Assembly: GCF_002797915.1 (NCBI RefSeq) | Contig: NZ_PGTY01000001.1 | Coordinates: 186,001-250,000 of the forward strand | Direction: 5' to 3' | DNA length: 64,000 nt | DNA from: Yoonia maricola | GTDB lineage: Bacteria > Pseudomonadota > Alphaproteobacteria > Rhodobacterales > Rhodobacteraceae | Program-made: the position numbers and the translations under genes | Shown: piece after piece, positions 30,558-38,746 of the stretch | Position numbering within the stretch: position 1 is the stretch's first letter | Layout: every line of letters begins with the position of its first letter | The notes under the pieces: generated by a model | What the model was told of the DNA's origin: nothing | Seen by the model: only the letters and a program-made list of their open reading frames with translations | Databases searched by the model: none

Positions 30558-31586
30558 ATGCATAAATCCGTTATTGCCGCGGCCATCGTCGCTGCTGGTG
30601 TCACCACCGCTGCATTTGCCGATGGTCACAGCGTCACCGTAGGCGTCAGCTGGTCGGACTTTCAGGAAGAGCGTTGGAAAACCGACGAAGCTGCCATGCT
30701 GGGCGCGCTCGAAGCTGCAGGTGCTGAGTATCTGTCTGCCGATGCGCAATCTTCTGCAACCAAGCAGTTGGCAGATGTTGAAAGCCTGATCACACAAGGC
30801 GTTGATGCGCTGATCATTCTTGCGCAAGACGGTGCGTCTATTGGTCCGGCACTTGATGCCGCAGAGGCCGCTGGCATCCCCGTTATCGGCTATGACCGTC
30901 TGATCGAGGACCCACGCGCATTCTATCTGACATTCGACAACGTTGAAGTGGGCCGGATGCAGGCCGCAGCGGTGTTTGAAGCACAGCCGGAAGGCAACTA
31001 TGTCTTCATCAAGGGCTCACCAACTGACCCGAACTCTGACTTCCTGCGTGGCGGCCAGCAAGAGGTGCTGCAAGCCGCCATCGACAGCGGTGCAATCACT
31101 GTTGTGGGTGAAGCCTATACTGATGGCTGGCAGCCATCGAATGCGCAGCGCAACATGGAGCAGATCCTGACGCAGACCAACAACGAAGTTGATGCGGTTG
31201 TAGCATCTAACGACGGTACCGCTGGTGGTGTTGTGGCGGCTCTTGCCTCGCAGGGTATGGACGGTCTGCCGGTGTCCGGTCAGGATGGTGACCATGCCGC
31301 GCTGAACCGTGTAGCGCTTGGCACGCAAACTGTATCCGTGTGGAAAGACAGCCGTGAGCTGGGCCGCAATGCAGGTGAGATCGCTGTCGCGCTGGCTGGT
31401 GGTACGTCTATGGCTGACGTCGCAGGCGCTGCTGAATTCACATCGCCAGGCGGTGTGACCGTTACCTCCATGCTGTTGGCCCCACAGCCGATCACACAAG
31501 ACAACCTGAACCTTGTTCTGGATGCAGGCTGGATCGAAAAAGACGTTCTTTGTCAGGGTGTCTCGGGCCTCGCAGTCTGCGAATAA
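30558..31586 (+). CDS. xylF: D-xylose ABC transporter, periplasmic binding protein
   Basis: A 342-residue exported sugar-binding protein: signal peptide MHKSVIAAAIVAAGVTTAAFA, then VTVGVSWSDFQEERWKTDEA, GVDALIILAQDGASIGPALD, IPVIGYDRLIED and VVASNDGTAGGVVAALA as in XylF/RbsB-type proteins. It captures xylose for the permease encoded next. I use the ATG at 30558 behind AGGGAGG rather than 22 codons upstream. It leads the operon xylFHGB, with a hairpin separating it from xylH. Confidence 0.9.
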   Translation: MHKSVIAAAIVAAGVTTAAFADGHSVTVGVSWSDFQEERWKTDEAAMLGALEAAGAEYLSADAQSSATKQLADVESLITQGVDALIILAQDGASIGPALDAAEAAGIPVIGYDRLIEDPRAFYLTFDNVEVGRMQAAAVFEAQPEGNYVFIKGSPTDPNSDFLRGGQQEVLQAAIDSGAITVVGEAYTDGWQPSNAQRNMEQILTQTNNEVDAVVASNDGTAGGVVAALASQGMDGLPVSGQDGDHAALNRVALGTQTVSVWKDSRELGRNAGEIAVALAGGTSMADVAGAAEFTSPGGVTVTSMLLAPQPITQDNLNLVLDAGWIEKDVLCQGVSGLAVCE

Positions 31587-31604
31587 GCGGGCGCCATACG
31601 ATAT

Positions 31605-31634
31605 AAGCCCTATCCGCCAAGGCGGGTGGGGCTT
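31605..31634 (+). other. Intercistronic hairpin between xylF and xylH
   Basis: AAGCCCTATCCGCC and GGCGGGTGGGGCTT can form a long RNA stem with G-U pairs around a tiny loop, 18 bases after the xylF stop. There is no T-run. Structures at this place in ABC operons usually protect the binding-protein message or lower downstream expression; that role is inferred. Confidence 0.5.
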
Positions 31635-31678
31635 GCTAACAAGACGGTCCTGCCAAAGGGCTGAAGGGGAGGGAGCCA

Positions 31679-32944
31679 ATGTCGGGCGGACTTGGGAATT
31701 TAATCAAAACACTGCAGATTGATACGCGATTGCTGGGCATGATAGGTGCCTTTATCGTCATCTCTTTGGTGTTTCACGTGGCAACCGGGGGTACATTCCT
31801 GACGCCGCGCAACCTGTTTACGCTCACGTTGCAGACTGCATCGGTTGCGGTGATGGCGACGGGGATGGTTTTTGTCATTGTGACCCGCAACATTGATCTG
31901 TCCATTGGGTCGTTGCTTGGTATCATCGGAATGTTGATGGGTGTCATTCAGGTGCAAATCCTGCCCGATATCGTTGGTTTCGGGAACCCATCGATCTGGA
32001 TCATTACTGTGATTATCGGCCTGCTGCTGGGGGCCGCAATCGGAGGGTTTCAAGGCTGGCTGATCGGCTATCTGACGATCCCATCCTTTATTGTTACTTT
32101 GGGCGGTCTCTTGATCTGGCGTGGTGGCGCTTGGTGGGTGTCCAAGGGGACCACGATTTCGCCGCTTGATCCGACCTTTATCAAGCTGGGTGGCGCATCC
32201 GGGACGATTGGTGTCACGGCAAGCTGGGCATTGGCGATTGTCGGCTCGATCCTGACGATCCTTTTCCTGATCAACACGCGGCGCAAGCACATCAGCCACG
32301 ACTTCGCGGTCAAACCGCTCTGGGCTGAATACGCGCTGGGCGCGATTCTTGTGGGTGCTATTTGTGGCGTAACGGCGATTATGAATGCCTATCTGGTACC
32401 AACGCGCATTCTGGAACGCCGCTTTGCTGCAGACGGCTTGGAGATGCCCGAAGGTTATACAGAAGCATACGGTTTCCCAATTTCGGTTCTTATCGTTCTT
32501 GCCGTTGCAATTGCGATGAGCATCATTGCCAAGAAAACCCGCTTTGGCCGATACGTTTTTGCCATGGGCGGCAACCCTGATGCAGCCGAACTCTCTGGCA
32601 TCAACACCCGCTGGCTGACGGTCAAGGTCTTTGCCTTGATGGGTGCGCTGACAGCCATCGCTGCGGTCATCGCCTCGGCCCGTCTTGGGTCCGCTGGGTC
32701 TTCGTTGGGTGAGCTGGACGAACTGCGCGTCATTGCAGCGGCCGTGATTGGTGGCACCGCATTGGCCGGTGGCGTCGGTACGATCTACGGGGCCATCCTT
32801 GGGGCGCTGATCATGCAGGCGCTCGTATCCGGCATGGGCATGGTGGGCGTCGACTCGCCGCTGCAAAACATGATCGTCGGTGGCGTGCTGATCCTTGCTG
32901 TCTGGATCGACATTGTCTACCGCCGCAAAACAGGAGACGCATGA
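31679..32944 (+). CDS. xylH: D-xylose ABC transporter, permease
   Basis: A 421-residue integral membrane protein of the BPD-transp-2 (AraH/RbsC/XylH) family with about ten to twelve hydrophobic segments. Diagnostic stretches are MVFVIVTRNIDLSIGSLLG, LTIPSFIVTLGGLLIWRGGA, FAMGGNPDAAELSGIN and the EAA-like end GVGTIYGAILGALIMQAL. Length and the extra loop near residues 195-260 are those of XylH. The stop overlaps the xylG start (ATGA). Confidence 0.92.
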   Translation: MSGGLGNLIKTLQIDTRLLGMIGAFIVISLVFHVATGGTFLTPRNLFTLTLQTASVAVMATGMVFVIVTRNIDLSIGSLLGIIGMLMGVIQVQILPDIVGFGNPSIWIITVIIGLLLGAAIGGFQGWLIGYLTIPSFIVTLGGLLIWRGGAWWVSKGTTISPLDPTFIKLGGASGTIGVTASWALAIVGSILTILFLINTRRKHISHDFAVKPLWAEYALGAILVGAICGVTAIMNAYLVPTRILERRFAADGLEMPEGYTEAYGFPISVLIVLAVAIAMSIIAKKTRFGRYVFAMGGNPDAAELSGINTRWLTVKVFALMGALTAIAAVIASARLGSAGSSLGELDELRVIAAAVIGGTALAGGVGTIYGAILGALIMQALVSGMGMVGVDSPLQNMIVGGVLILAVWIDIVYRRKTGDA

Positions 32945-33693
32945 TGAGCACCCCACTTTTGGAAATGCGCAACATCTCGATCCATTTTGGCGGGATCAAG
33001 GCGGTTGATGATGTGTCGATCGACGTGATGCCTGGCGAAGTCGTGGGCCTTCTGGGCCACAACGGGGCGGGTAAATCGACACTGATCAAAATTCTGTCCG
33101 GTGCCTATAAGAAAGACGCAGGCGAGATTTTCGTGGACGGTAAAAAGGTTGAGATCAACAGCCCGATTGATGCGCGAGAGCATAACATCGAAACGATTTA
33201 TCAGACGCTTGCGCTGTCCGATAATCTTGATGCTGCGTCGAACCTGTTCTTGGGTCGTGAGATCACCACAAAATTCGGTCTGGTCGATGATACGGCGATG
33301 GAAGCAGAGTCGCGTAAGATCATGGCGCGGCTGAACCCGAACTTCCAGCGTTTCTCGGAACCTGTGCGATCCTTGTCCGGCGGTCAGCGGCAGTCGGTGG
33401 CGATTGCGCGTGCGGTCTATTTCAACGCCCGCATTCTGATCATGGATGAGCCGACAGCGGCGCTCGGTGTGCATGAAACCGCGATGGTTGCGGACCTGAT
33501 TAAAGAGCTGAAGGCGCAAGGCCTCGGCATCTTTCTGATCAGCCACGACACGCGCGAGATGATGGACCTTTGTGACCGTGTGTCTGTGATGAAAAACGGT
33601 CAGTTGATCGGGACAGAGCGGGTTGAGGACGTCACTGAAGACGACATTCTGTCGATGATCATCATGGGTAAGAATCCTAAAAAGGCTGCGTGA
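32941..33693 (+). CDS. xylG: Sugar ABC transporter ATPase, single-domain XylG-type
   Basis: A 250-residue ATPase that powers xylose import. Walker A is GHNGAGKST, the signature is [14 protein letters not shown], and Walker B is [12 protein letters not shown]. Only one nucleotide-binding domain is present, whereas E. coli XylG and RbsA have two in tandem (about 500 residues), so this system must use a homodimer. This half-size form is known in Rhodobacterales and Rhizobiales sugar operons. The ATG at 32941 overlaps the xylH stop and there is a second ATG at 32944; its stop overlaps xylB. Confidence 0.88.
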   Translation: MMSTPLLEMRNISIHFGGIKAVDDVSIDVMPGEVVGLLGHNGAGKSTLIKILSGAYKKDAGEIFVDGKKVEINSPIDAREHNIETIYQTLALSDNLDAASNLFLGREITTKFGLVDDTAMEAESRKIMARLNPNFQRFSEPVRSLSGGQRQSVAIARAVYFNARILIMDEPTAALGVHETAMVADLIKELKAQGLGIFLISHDTREMMDLCDRVSVMKNGQLIGTERVEDVTEDDILSMIIMGKNPKKAA

Positions 33694-35132
33694 TGTATAT
33701 CGGTCTTGATCTGGGAACCTCCGGTCTTAAGGCTGTTTTAGTCAATGATGCACAGGCGATTGTGGCCGAGGCGACAGCGCCTTTGAACGCCACACGTCCT
33801 GCACCCGGTTGGTCAGAACAAGCCCCCGCAGATTGGCTGGAAGCCGCAGACGCTGTGATGAAAGCGCTTGGCGCGCAGAGGTCGCTTTCGTCGGTGCGCG
33901 GCATTGGCCTATCGGGGCAGATGCACGGGGCCACTTTGCTGAATGCGGACGATCAGGTGTTGCGGCCTTGCATTTTGTGGAACGACACGCGGTCAGCAGC
34001 TGAAGCAGCCGCATTGGATGACGATCCACGATTTCGCACGCTGACAGGCAACATCGTTTTCCCCGGCTTCACCGCGCCGAAATTGATGTGGGTTGCAAAG
34101 CATGAACCGCAGGTGTTTGCCAAGGTTGCCCGTGTCTTGCTGCCCAAAGACTACCTGCGCCTTTGGCTTACGGGTGAGGCTGCGGCTGAAATGTCGGACG
34201 CTGCAGGCACCAGCTGGCTGGATGTTGGCAAGCGTGATTGGTCCGACGATCTGCTGGCCGCGACGGGTATGAGCCGCGTGCAGATGCCGCGCTTGGTTGA
34301 AGGATCCGAGGTTTCAGGGCAGGTCCGTGACGCTTTGGCCGAACGCTGGGGGCTGCCCAAAGGCGCTGTCGTTGCTGGCGGCGGTGGGGATAATGCGGCG
34401 AGCGCTGTTGGCGTGGGCGTCGTGAAAGCGGGCGATGCGTTTGTGTCGCTTGGCACGTCCGGCGTACTCTTTGCTGCCTGCGATGTCTATCAGCCCGACG
34501 CGGCGACAGCTGTGCATACGTTCTGCCACGCGCTCCCCGATACATGGCACCAGATGGGGGTGATTCTTGCCGCGGCTGATGCGCTGAATTGGTTTGCGCA
34601 GATCGCCGACAAACCCGCGGCCACCCTGACGCGTGTTCTCGGTCCGCTCCAAGCCCCTGAACGCACCTTGTTTTTGCCTTATCTGGGGGGCGAGCGGACA
34701 CCGCATAATGATGCCAGCATTCGCGGATCGTTCCTACATCTCGACCACAGCATAAACCAAGCGGCAATGACCCGTGCGGTACTGGAAGGCGTGACCCACG
34801 CCATGCGCGACTGCTTTGACGCCCTTTCGGCCACTGGCACCCAGATCAACCGTTTGATCGCCGTCGGTGGTGGATCGAAGTCCGACTACTGGATACAGGC
34901 CATGGCGACTTCGCTTGATATGCCCATTGCATTGCCTGTGGCAGGTGATTTTGGTGGCGCATTCGGTGCCGCGCGCCTTGGCATGATGGCCGCAACCGGC
35001 GCAGGGGTCGAGATTGCAACGCCGCCCCAGATTGCTCGCACGATTGACCCAGACACATCGCTTACCAGCGCCTTTAGCGAGGCGCACGCAAGATACCGCG
35101 CCAGCTATGCTGCGTTGCAAGGACTGACATGA
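33693..35132 (+). CDS. xylB: Xylulokinase
   Basis: A 479-residue FGGY-family kinase that phosphorylates D-xylulose to xylulose-5-phosphate for the pentose phosphate pathway. It has the ATP-site start [17 protein letters not shown], the sugar-binding GLSGQMHGATLL, DAAGTSWLDV, AGGGGDNAASAVG with the catalytic aspartate, and the C-terminal AVGGGSKSDYWIQ. Start at 33693 overlaps the xylG stop. Its stop overlaps an ATG that belongs to a xylA remnant. Confidence 0.93.
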   Translation: MYIGLDLGTSGLKAVLVNDAQAIVAEATAPLNATRPAPGWSEQAPADWLEAADAVMKALGAQRSLSSVRGIGLSGQMHGATLLNADDQVLRPCILWNDTRSAAEAAALDDDPRFRTLTGNIVFPGFTAPKLMWVAKHEPQVFAKVARVLLPKDYLRLWLTGEAAAEMSDAAGTSWLDVGKRDWSDDLLAATGMSRVQMPRLVEGSEVSGQVRDALAERWGLPKGAVVAGGGGDNAASAVGVGVVKAGDAFVSLGTSGVLFAACDVYQPDAATAVHTFCHALPDTWHQMGVILAAADALNWFAQIADKPAATLTRVLGPLQAPERTLFLPYLGGERTPHNDASIRGSFLHLDHSINQAAMTRAVLEGVTHAMRDCFDALSATGTQINRLIAVGGGSKSDYWIQAMATSLDMPIALPVAGDFGGAFGAARLGMMAATGAGVEIATPPQIARTIDPDTSLTSAFSEAHARYRASYAALQGLT

Positions 35133-35286
35133 CCGGTTTTTTGAAGGTGGTCCTGCCGTCACATAAAAGGGTTCATACAACGACCTTGATCACATTACCG
35201 CCAAGGTTTTGGCGGATGGCACGAACCCGGAACCGCGCTTTGGCCGTCAGGACCGGTTGGAGAATTTGGTGAACCGTTCCCTGTGA
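35129..35286 (+). pseudogene. xylA: Xylose isomerase remnant, internally deleted
   Basis: The ATG at 35129 overlaps the xylB stop exactly as a coupled gene would. The first codons read MTGF, then a run of six T's puts the following EG-PAVT and KGS, which match the XylA N terminus, in the +1 frame, where a TAA interrupts them. From about 35177 the same frame continues as YNDLDHITAKVLADG, then GRQDRLENLVNRSL and a TGA at 35284-35286. GRQ-x-x-LENLVN is the C-terminal signature of xylose isomerase. The intact enzyme is about 435 residues, so roughly 380 codons have been lost between the two ends. One frameshift and one nonsense codon confirm that it is dead. Confidence 0.85.
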
Positions 35287-35352
35287 TCAAGCAGCCTTGT
35301 ACCTGCGTCCCAGCATCCCTAACCTGTCGGTGGCAGGGATAGGCGTAGCACG

Positions 35353-36306
35353 GTGATCGGCACAGTTTTCAGGACATTCGGACGCACATATATGGATGTG
35401 ACCCTGCGTACCGGGGCAGACTATACCGTGCGTATCGTCGAGCGTCCTGGGCTGTGGATGGATGAGGCTGCGCTTGCGGCTCTGAGTGCTGATCTGCGGC
35501 GTATTGCAGCGCGCACGCTAGAGGCGGGCAGCCTGACCTATGGGGTATTTTCCGGCAAGAAAGAGGCGATGGAGGCGGTGATCATCACGCTGGTATCGCG
35601 CCGCGATGGTACGCCGGTGGCGTTCAATGCATTGGCGGTCATGAAACTTGATACAGCTCCGCATCCGACGGACATGCTGCACCTTGGGCTTGTTATGGTC
35701 GACGCCGATGAACGGTCCAAAAATCTGTCTTGGGTGCTTTATGGTCTGACCTGCTTTCTGATCTTCTTTCGCCGCCAGTTTCGCCCGGTCTGGGTCTCCA
35801 ATGTTACCCAAGTGCCTGCAGTCGTGGGCATGGTGACCGAGATGTTTTCCGACGTCTGGCCCAGCCCACATAACGGGCGGCGCACCTTGAACCACCTGCT
35901 GTTGGCACGTGAAATCATGGCCATGCAGCGGCATGTTTTTGGGGTAGGTGTTGAGGCTGGCTTTGATGAAGAACGCTTTGTGATCACGGATGCCTATACG
36001 GGTGGATCAGACGATCTGAAAAAGACATGGGAGGCCGCGCCCAAGCACCGTATCGAAAGCTACAACAGCTTTTGCCAAGAGGCGCTTAATTACGGTCGTG
36101 GTGATGATGTGCTGCAGTTGGGCCAGATGGATCTGGCTGCGATGCGCAGGTATCTGACGCGGGACGTGCCCAAATCCGCCGTTATTGGCCTGATGTTGAC
36201 CGCTGGATTGATCGCGTTGCAGCGGATTGTGCTGCCCGCGGTGCATTGGGCGGATAGCACCCAAACGTGGTCTATTCTGAGGCCTCATCGGACAGGCAAA
36301 AGATGA
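35353..36306 (+). CDS. Uncharacterised protein with C-terminal membrane anchor
   Basis: I do not recognise this 317-residue protein. The central part (residues about 85-175: PVAFNALAVMKLD, LHLGLVMVDADERSKNLSWV, PVWVSNVTQVPAVVGMVTE) has a hint of an acyltransferase (GNAT-like) fold, but no acetyl-CoA P-loop that I can point to. One hydrophobic segment near 277-297 (SAVIGLMLTAGLIALQRIVL) could anchor it in the membrane. The start is a GTG at 35353; an ATG at 35392 is an alternative. Its stop overlaps the next gene, so the two act together. Confidence 0.7.
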   Translation: MIGTVFRTFGRTYMDVTLRTGADYTVRIVERPGLWMDEAALAALSADLRRIAARTLEAGSLTYGVFSGKKEAMEAVIITLVSRRDGTPVAFNALAVMKLDTAPHPTDMLHLGLVMVDADERSKNLSWVLYGLTCFLIFFRRQFRPVWVSNVTQVPAVVGMVTEMFSDVWPSPHNGRRTLNHLLLAREIMAMQRHVFGVGVEAGFDEERFVITDAYTGGSDDLKKTWEAAPKHRIESYNSFCQEALNYGRGDDVLQLGQMDLAAMRRYLTRDVPKSAVIGLMLTAGLIALQRIVLPAVHWADSTQTWSILRPHRTGKR

Positions 36307-37523
36307 TTGCAGCCGCGACGATTATCACAGAGCTTTTTTTGTCTTGCGCAGCGCTCGTCGGGCTTTTCGTCTTGCAACGGGTATTGCTGCGTCGTGATCC
36401 GTGGGACCCGATCAACCGGCGTTTCCTCTTTGGGCTACGCATCACGATGATGCTTTTTGTAGGTCGGGTTTTGATGATCATGACCGGGATTGACGCTTTC
36501 CGTATCCTGATCTTGCTTGCAGCGGCGATCATTCCGCTGGCCGTTTTGATCCTGACCGAAGGGTTGCTGCGCCGCCATGCACCGCCCCTGATCAAAGCGG
36601 TGATCGGGGGCGGGGCTGTGATTTTTGCGGTATCATCACTGTGGTATACAGACACGATTGATCCTGCACGTTTGCTTGCGCTTCTTGGGTTTCAGCTGCT
36701 TGGATTTGTGCTGTCGGGCTGGTTGATTGTGGCACGCGACAGGACGTCATTATCATCCAATGAAAACGCGATGGTTGTGCGCTTGGGCTTGTCATTGATC
36801 TTGTTTATCCCCTTGGCTGCTGGTGATTTTTTGCTGCTTTACATCGGCCTGCCGGTTCAGTTTTCGGCACTTGGTGTGCTCATTTTATGCTGGTTAGCCA
36901 TTGGGCTGGGGCGTCCGCATCTGGGCCACCGGGCAACGTTGCTTAACCTGGGTGTGATGGTTGGGGCCGCGCTGCTGGTCGGCGCGATGATCGGTCTCTT
37001 TGCCGGGGCAGGGCGTGATGGATACCTGCTGACGATCGCCGTGATCATGGCGGCCTTGTTTGTTGTGGCTATCCTGACGGATGTACGTGTGTTGCAGCTC
37101 GAAGAGCAAAGCCTTGGGTTGCTGCGCCATCTCGCTACGGCAAAGACCGATGACCCGATGACATTCCTGCGTGATCTGCAAAACCATCCGCTGGTCGAAG
37201 GGGCAGTGGTTGTGAGCGAAGACAGCCTGAAGGATCTGCAAGACGAAGTGCTGGCGCAGATATTCGCGGCAGCGCCCGTGTTGCGCCGGGTTGATCCGCC
37301 GCAATTGGGGGCTGTTGCCGACGATCATATCGCTTATTTGTTTTCGCGCTACTCCGCGACACATGTGATGCTGGCAATGGCGCAGCCGCGGGTGCTGGTG
37401 GCGCTTTCGATGCCATCGCTCAACGCCTCACCATCGGCAGAGTTGGAGTTGCAGGTTGTGCAGCGAATGGCGGTTTTGATGGCGGGCGGGAAAGGGGACA
37501 GGCATGCAAGACCAACGCGCTGA
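36303..37523 (+). CDS. Uncharacterised polytopic membrane protein
   Basis: A 406-residue protein with about nine hydrophobic segments in its first 280 residues (for example IITELFLSCAALVGLFVLQ, GRVLMIMTGIDAFRILILLA and MVGAALLVGAMIGLFAGAG) and a soluble C-terminal domain of about 120 residues (LRHLATAKTDDPMTFLRDLQ onwards). No family is recognised. The ATG at 36303 overlaps the preceding stop, and its end overlaps the glycerate kinase gene by 20 bases, so all three may be one transcript. Confidence 0.75.
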   Translation: MIAAATIITELFLSCAALVGLFVLQRVLLRRDPWDPINRRFLFGLRITMMLFVGRVLMIMTGIDAFRILILLAAAIIPLAVLILTEGLLRRHAPPLIKAVIGGGAVIFAVSSLWYTDTIDPARLLALLGFQLLGFVLSGWLIVARDRTSLSSNENAMVVRLGLSLILFIPLAAGDFLLLYIGLPVQFSALGVLILCWLAIGLGRPHLGHRATLLNLGVMVGAALLVGAMIGLFAGAGRDGYLLTIAVIMAALFVVAILTDVRVLQLEEQSLGLLRHLATAKTDDPMTFLRDLQNHPLVEGAVVVSEDSLKDLQDEVLAQIFAAAPVLRRVDPPQLGAVADDHIAYLFSRYSATHVMLAMAQPRVLVALSMPSLNASPSAELELQVVQRMAVLMAGGKGDRHARPTR

Positions 37524-38691
37524 AGTATTGCGGATTTTCAATGCGGGTGTAGCGGCGGCTGATCCTTATGCGGCGGTGCTGGGGGCGTTGGATCAAGTGC
37601 CAGACCCGGCTTTGATTGTCGCCGTGGGCAAGGCCGCGCGTCTGATGGCCAAGGCCGCTCTGGAACGGTGCGTTGGGGTGCGATGTTTGGTCGTGACCAA
37701 CTATGAAAACGCGAAGCCACTCGACGGCGCTGAGGTGATGGCGGCGGGACATCCTGTGCCAGATCAAAACGGCGCAGATGCGGCCAGGGCTGTGATTGCA
37801 GCATTGCGGGCCGTCAACGGACCAGTGCTTGCGCTGATCTCTGGCGGGGGATCCGCGCTTTTGCCTGCACCGGCTGGGCGGATCACCCTTGCGGATAAGG
37901 CGCGGGTGAATGAACTGCTTTTGGGTTCAGGGCTTGATATCGTCGCGATGAACATGATCCGCCAGCAACTGTCTGACATTAAGGGTGGCGGGTTTTTGCG
38001 TCATGCTGCGCCGCAACATGTGACGGCCTTGATCCTGTCTGATGTGATTGGCGATGACCTGTCGGCGATTGCCAGCGGGCCGACGGTCCGGCCAATTGGG
38101 ACAGCGCAGGATGCAGTGAGCGTGCTGCGCAATGCGGGGCTTTGGGGGGATTTGCCACAGATTGTTCGCGGGCATCTGGAAACGGCGGATGCGCCGATGC
38201 CGCCCCCTGATGCGACGAACATTCTTGTCGGCTCAAACGGTAAAAGCGTTGCGGCGATGAAAACGGCAGCGGGTCAGGCGCATGTGATTGCACGGCCGAT
38301 TGTTGGCGATGTGGCGGATGCTGCGCGCCTGATCTGCAATCAGGCGGTAGTGGGCACGACCATCTGGGGCGGGGAGACCACGGTGAAGCTGCGCGGGACC
38401 GGGCGTGGCGGACGCAATCAGGAACTGGCGCTAAGGATTGCGCAGGAAGCAGCGCTACGCGGCTGGACGCAATGGACCTGCCTGCAAGGGGGCAGCGATG
38501 GGCGCGATGGGCCAACTGATGCGGCTGGCGGTTTGGTGGATCAGGATACGCTCGACAAGATTGATGACCTTGAAGGGTTATTGGCGAATAATGACAGTTA
38601 TGCCGCGCTTGAAAAAGCGGGGGATTTGCTGATGACAGAAGCCACAGGAACGAATGTGGCTGATCTTGGCGTGATGATCCGTACAGGTTGA
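37504..38691 (+). CDS. Glycerate 2-kinase, MOFRL/TtuD type
   Basis: A 395-residue kinase of the DUF4147-MOFRL family (GckA/TtuD), which phosphorylates D-glycerate in the serine-cycle, glyoxylate and tartrate routes. Key stretches are LIVAVGKAARLMAKAAL, LALISGGGSALLPAP, LSDVIGDDLSAIASGPT, TTIWGGETTVKLRGTGRGGR and the MOFRL-domain LQGGSDGRDGPTDAAGG. The ATG lies inside the preceding gene's last codons, behind GGGGACAGG. Confidence 0.92.
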   Translation: MQDQRAEVLRIFNAGVAAADPYAAVLGALDQVPDPALIVAVGKAARLMAKAALERCVGVRCLVVTNYENAKPLDGAEVMAAGHPVPDQNGADAARAVIAALRAVNGPVLALISGGGSALLPAPAGRITLADKARVNELLLGSGLDIVAMNMIRQQLSDIKGGGFLRHAAPQHVTALILSDVIGDDLSAIASGPTVRPIGTAQDAVSVLRNAGLWGDLPQIVRGHLETADAPMPPPDATNILVGSNGKSVAAMKTAAGQAHVIARPIVGDVADAARLICNQAVVGTTIWGGETTVKLRGTGRGGRNQELALRIAQEAALRGWTQWTCLQGGSDGRDGPTDAAGGLVDQDTLDKIDDLEGLLANNDSYAALEKAGDLLMTEATGTNVADLGVMIRTG

Positions 38692-38746
38692 TTGAGTTGC
38701 TGTTGTCGGAGCCTCTGGCGGGAATATTAAGGGACCAAAAAAAGCC

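Noticed and set aside
31700-32956. A 418-codon open frame on the minus strand
   Set aside because: It is antisense to xylH along its whole length, is rich in Asp, Gln and His as expected from the complement of a membrane protein gene, and has no domain.
10434-37520. Identical 17 bases, ATGCAAGACCAACGCGC, at the starts of the GntR gene (10434) and glycerate kinase gene (37504)
   Set aside because: The genes are unrelated after this point and no shared signal is evident upstream; likely chance, with common codons for MQDQRA.
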